From Aplysia californica (Eukaryota; Mollusca; Gastropoda; Aplysiida; Aplysiidae), in the NCBI RefSeq assembly GCF_000002075.1, contig NW_004797913.1:308178-372177 (forward strand): 64,000 nt of DNA, written 5' to 3'. Made by a program: the position numbers and the translations under genes. The notes beneath the pieces were generated by a model, which saw only the letters and a program-made list of their open reading frames with translations, did no database searches and was not told where the DNA came from. This document shows positions 63,692 to 64,000 of this stretch, one piece after another. Every line of letters starts with the position of its first letter. Within the stretch, counting starts at the first letter, position 1.

Positions 63692-63947
63692 AATTGCTCA
63701 CTTTTAAGGACAAGCGGCTAACCCAGATTTCGGGGGTTTCCAGAAATCTTGACCTACACCAAAAATGGGCATTTTCCTACCTATAGGAAAAGTTTGGTTT
63801 CATTGGTGTGTATATTTGTTTGGTTATAGAGAAAACTCTCCTAGTTTTTTAAAGAAACAGAACAAGGGGCAAAAACTTTACCTTCGATTTTCTCAAAACA
63901 CCATTTTTGGGGATAGCCCCCTTGTGCTTAAAATAAAAGCAATCAAT
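63692..63947 (-). mobile_element. MITE with GGTCGCTTTTAAG termini, copy 4
   Basis: Diverged outer ends, interior well preserved. Confidence 0.78.
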
Positions 63948-64000
63948 TCTGTTTTTCCGGAGCAGAAAACAGTGAGCTGTGATCACCATGATGCACGAAG

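Overview
The window is animal nuclear DNA: AT-rich introns with GT-AG boundaries, GC-rich exons, no bacterial-style operons, and very many short repeats and retroposons. It is probably an invertebrate bilaterian. The repeat style (tRNA-derived SINEs, ATT-ended tails, many short TIR elements) recalls molluscs, but I cannot name a species. Two convergent host genes fill it. Coordinates of spliced exons were read by hand, and all reading phases join.

Region 1 (about 1.5-34.1 kb, + strand) holds a complete or nearly complete LARP4/LARP4B gene in 18 exons. The order is a PABP-binding PAM2 motif, acidic linkers, a La motif, an RRM-like domain, a very long His/Gln/Pro tract, an Arg/Lys patch, an FPPLPG motif, a conserved ENKLADVV block, the KLSYAQ block and a basic C-terminus. 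It predicts about 1226 residues against about 720-740 in vertebrates. A 3' UTR of about 8.6 kb follows, with Pumilio-type sites and an AATAAA at 34071 followed by a GT-rich stretch.

Region 2 (about 34.1-42.7 kb) is the convergent intergenic zone. It is packed with MITEs, SINEs, locally duplicated blocks and a perfect 47-bp x7 array.

Region 3 (about 41-64 kb, - strand) holds the C-terminal half of a SPATS2/SPATS2L gene. Seven exons run from 63285 down to a stop at 52744, ending in an RGG box that I do not recall in the vertebrate proteins. The N-terminal exons lie beyond the window edge.

The most distinctive signal is a family of retroposons about 180 bp long (roughly 35 copies and fragments). 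They share a 3' tail whose 7-bp hairpin stem shows compensatory changes between subfamilies. Copies lie almost entirely on the + strand in LARP4 territory and on the - strand in SPATS2 territory, so nearly all are in sense with the host gene. Many have 8-13 bp target duplications, and three loci are flanked by 70-120 bp duplications. Two further families with unrelated bodies share the same tail, and another shares the head.

A second unusual signal is a minisatellite of about 21 units at 62.2-63.2 kb. It is built from the last bases and 5' splice site of the adjacent SPATS2 exon, and four units still carry the splice-donor sequence.

Other elements include TTAA-flanked (piggyBac-type) MITEs, a TA-flanked TIR element, a 1-kb TIR element with a deletion derivative, and an hAT-like MITE.
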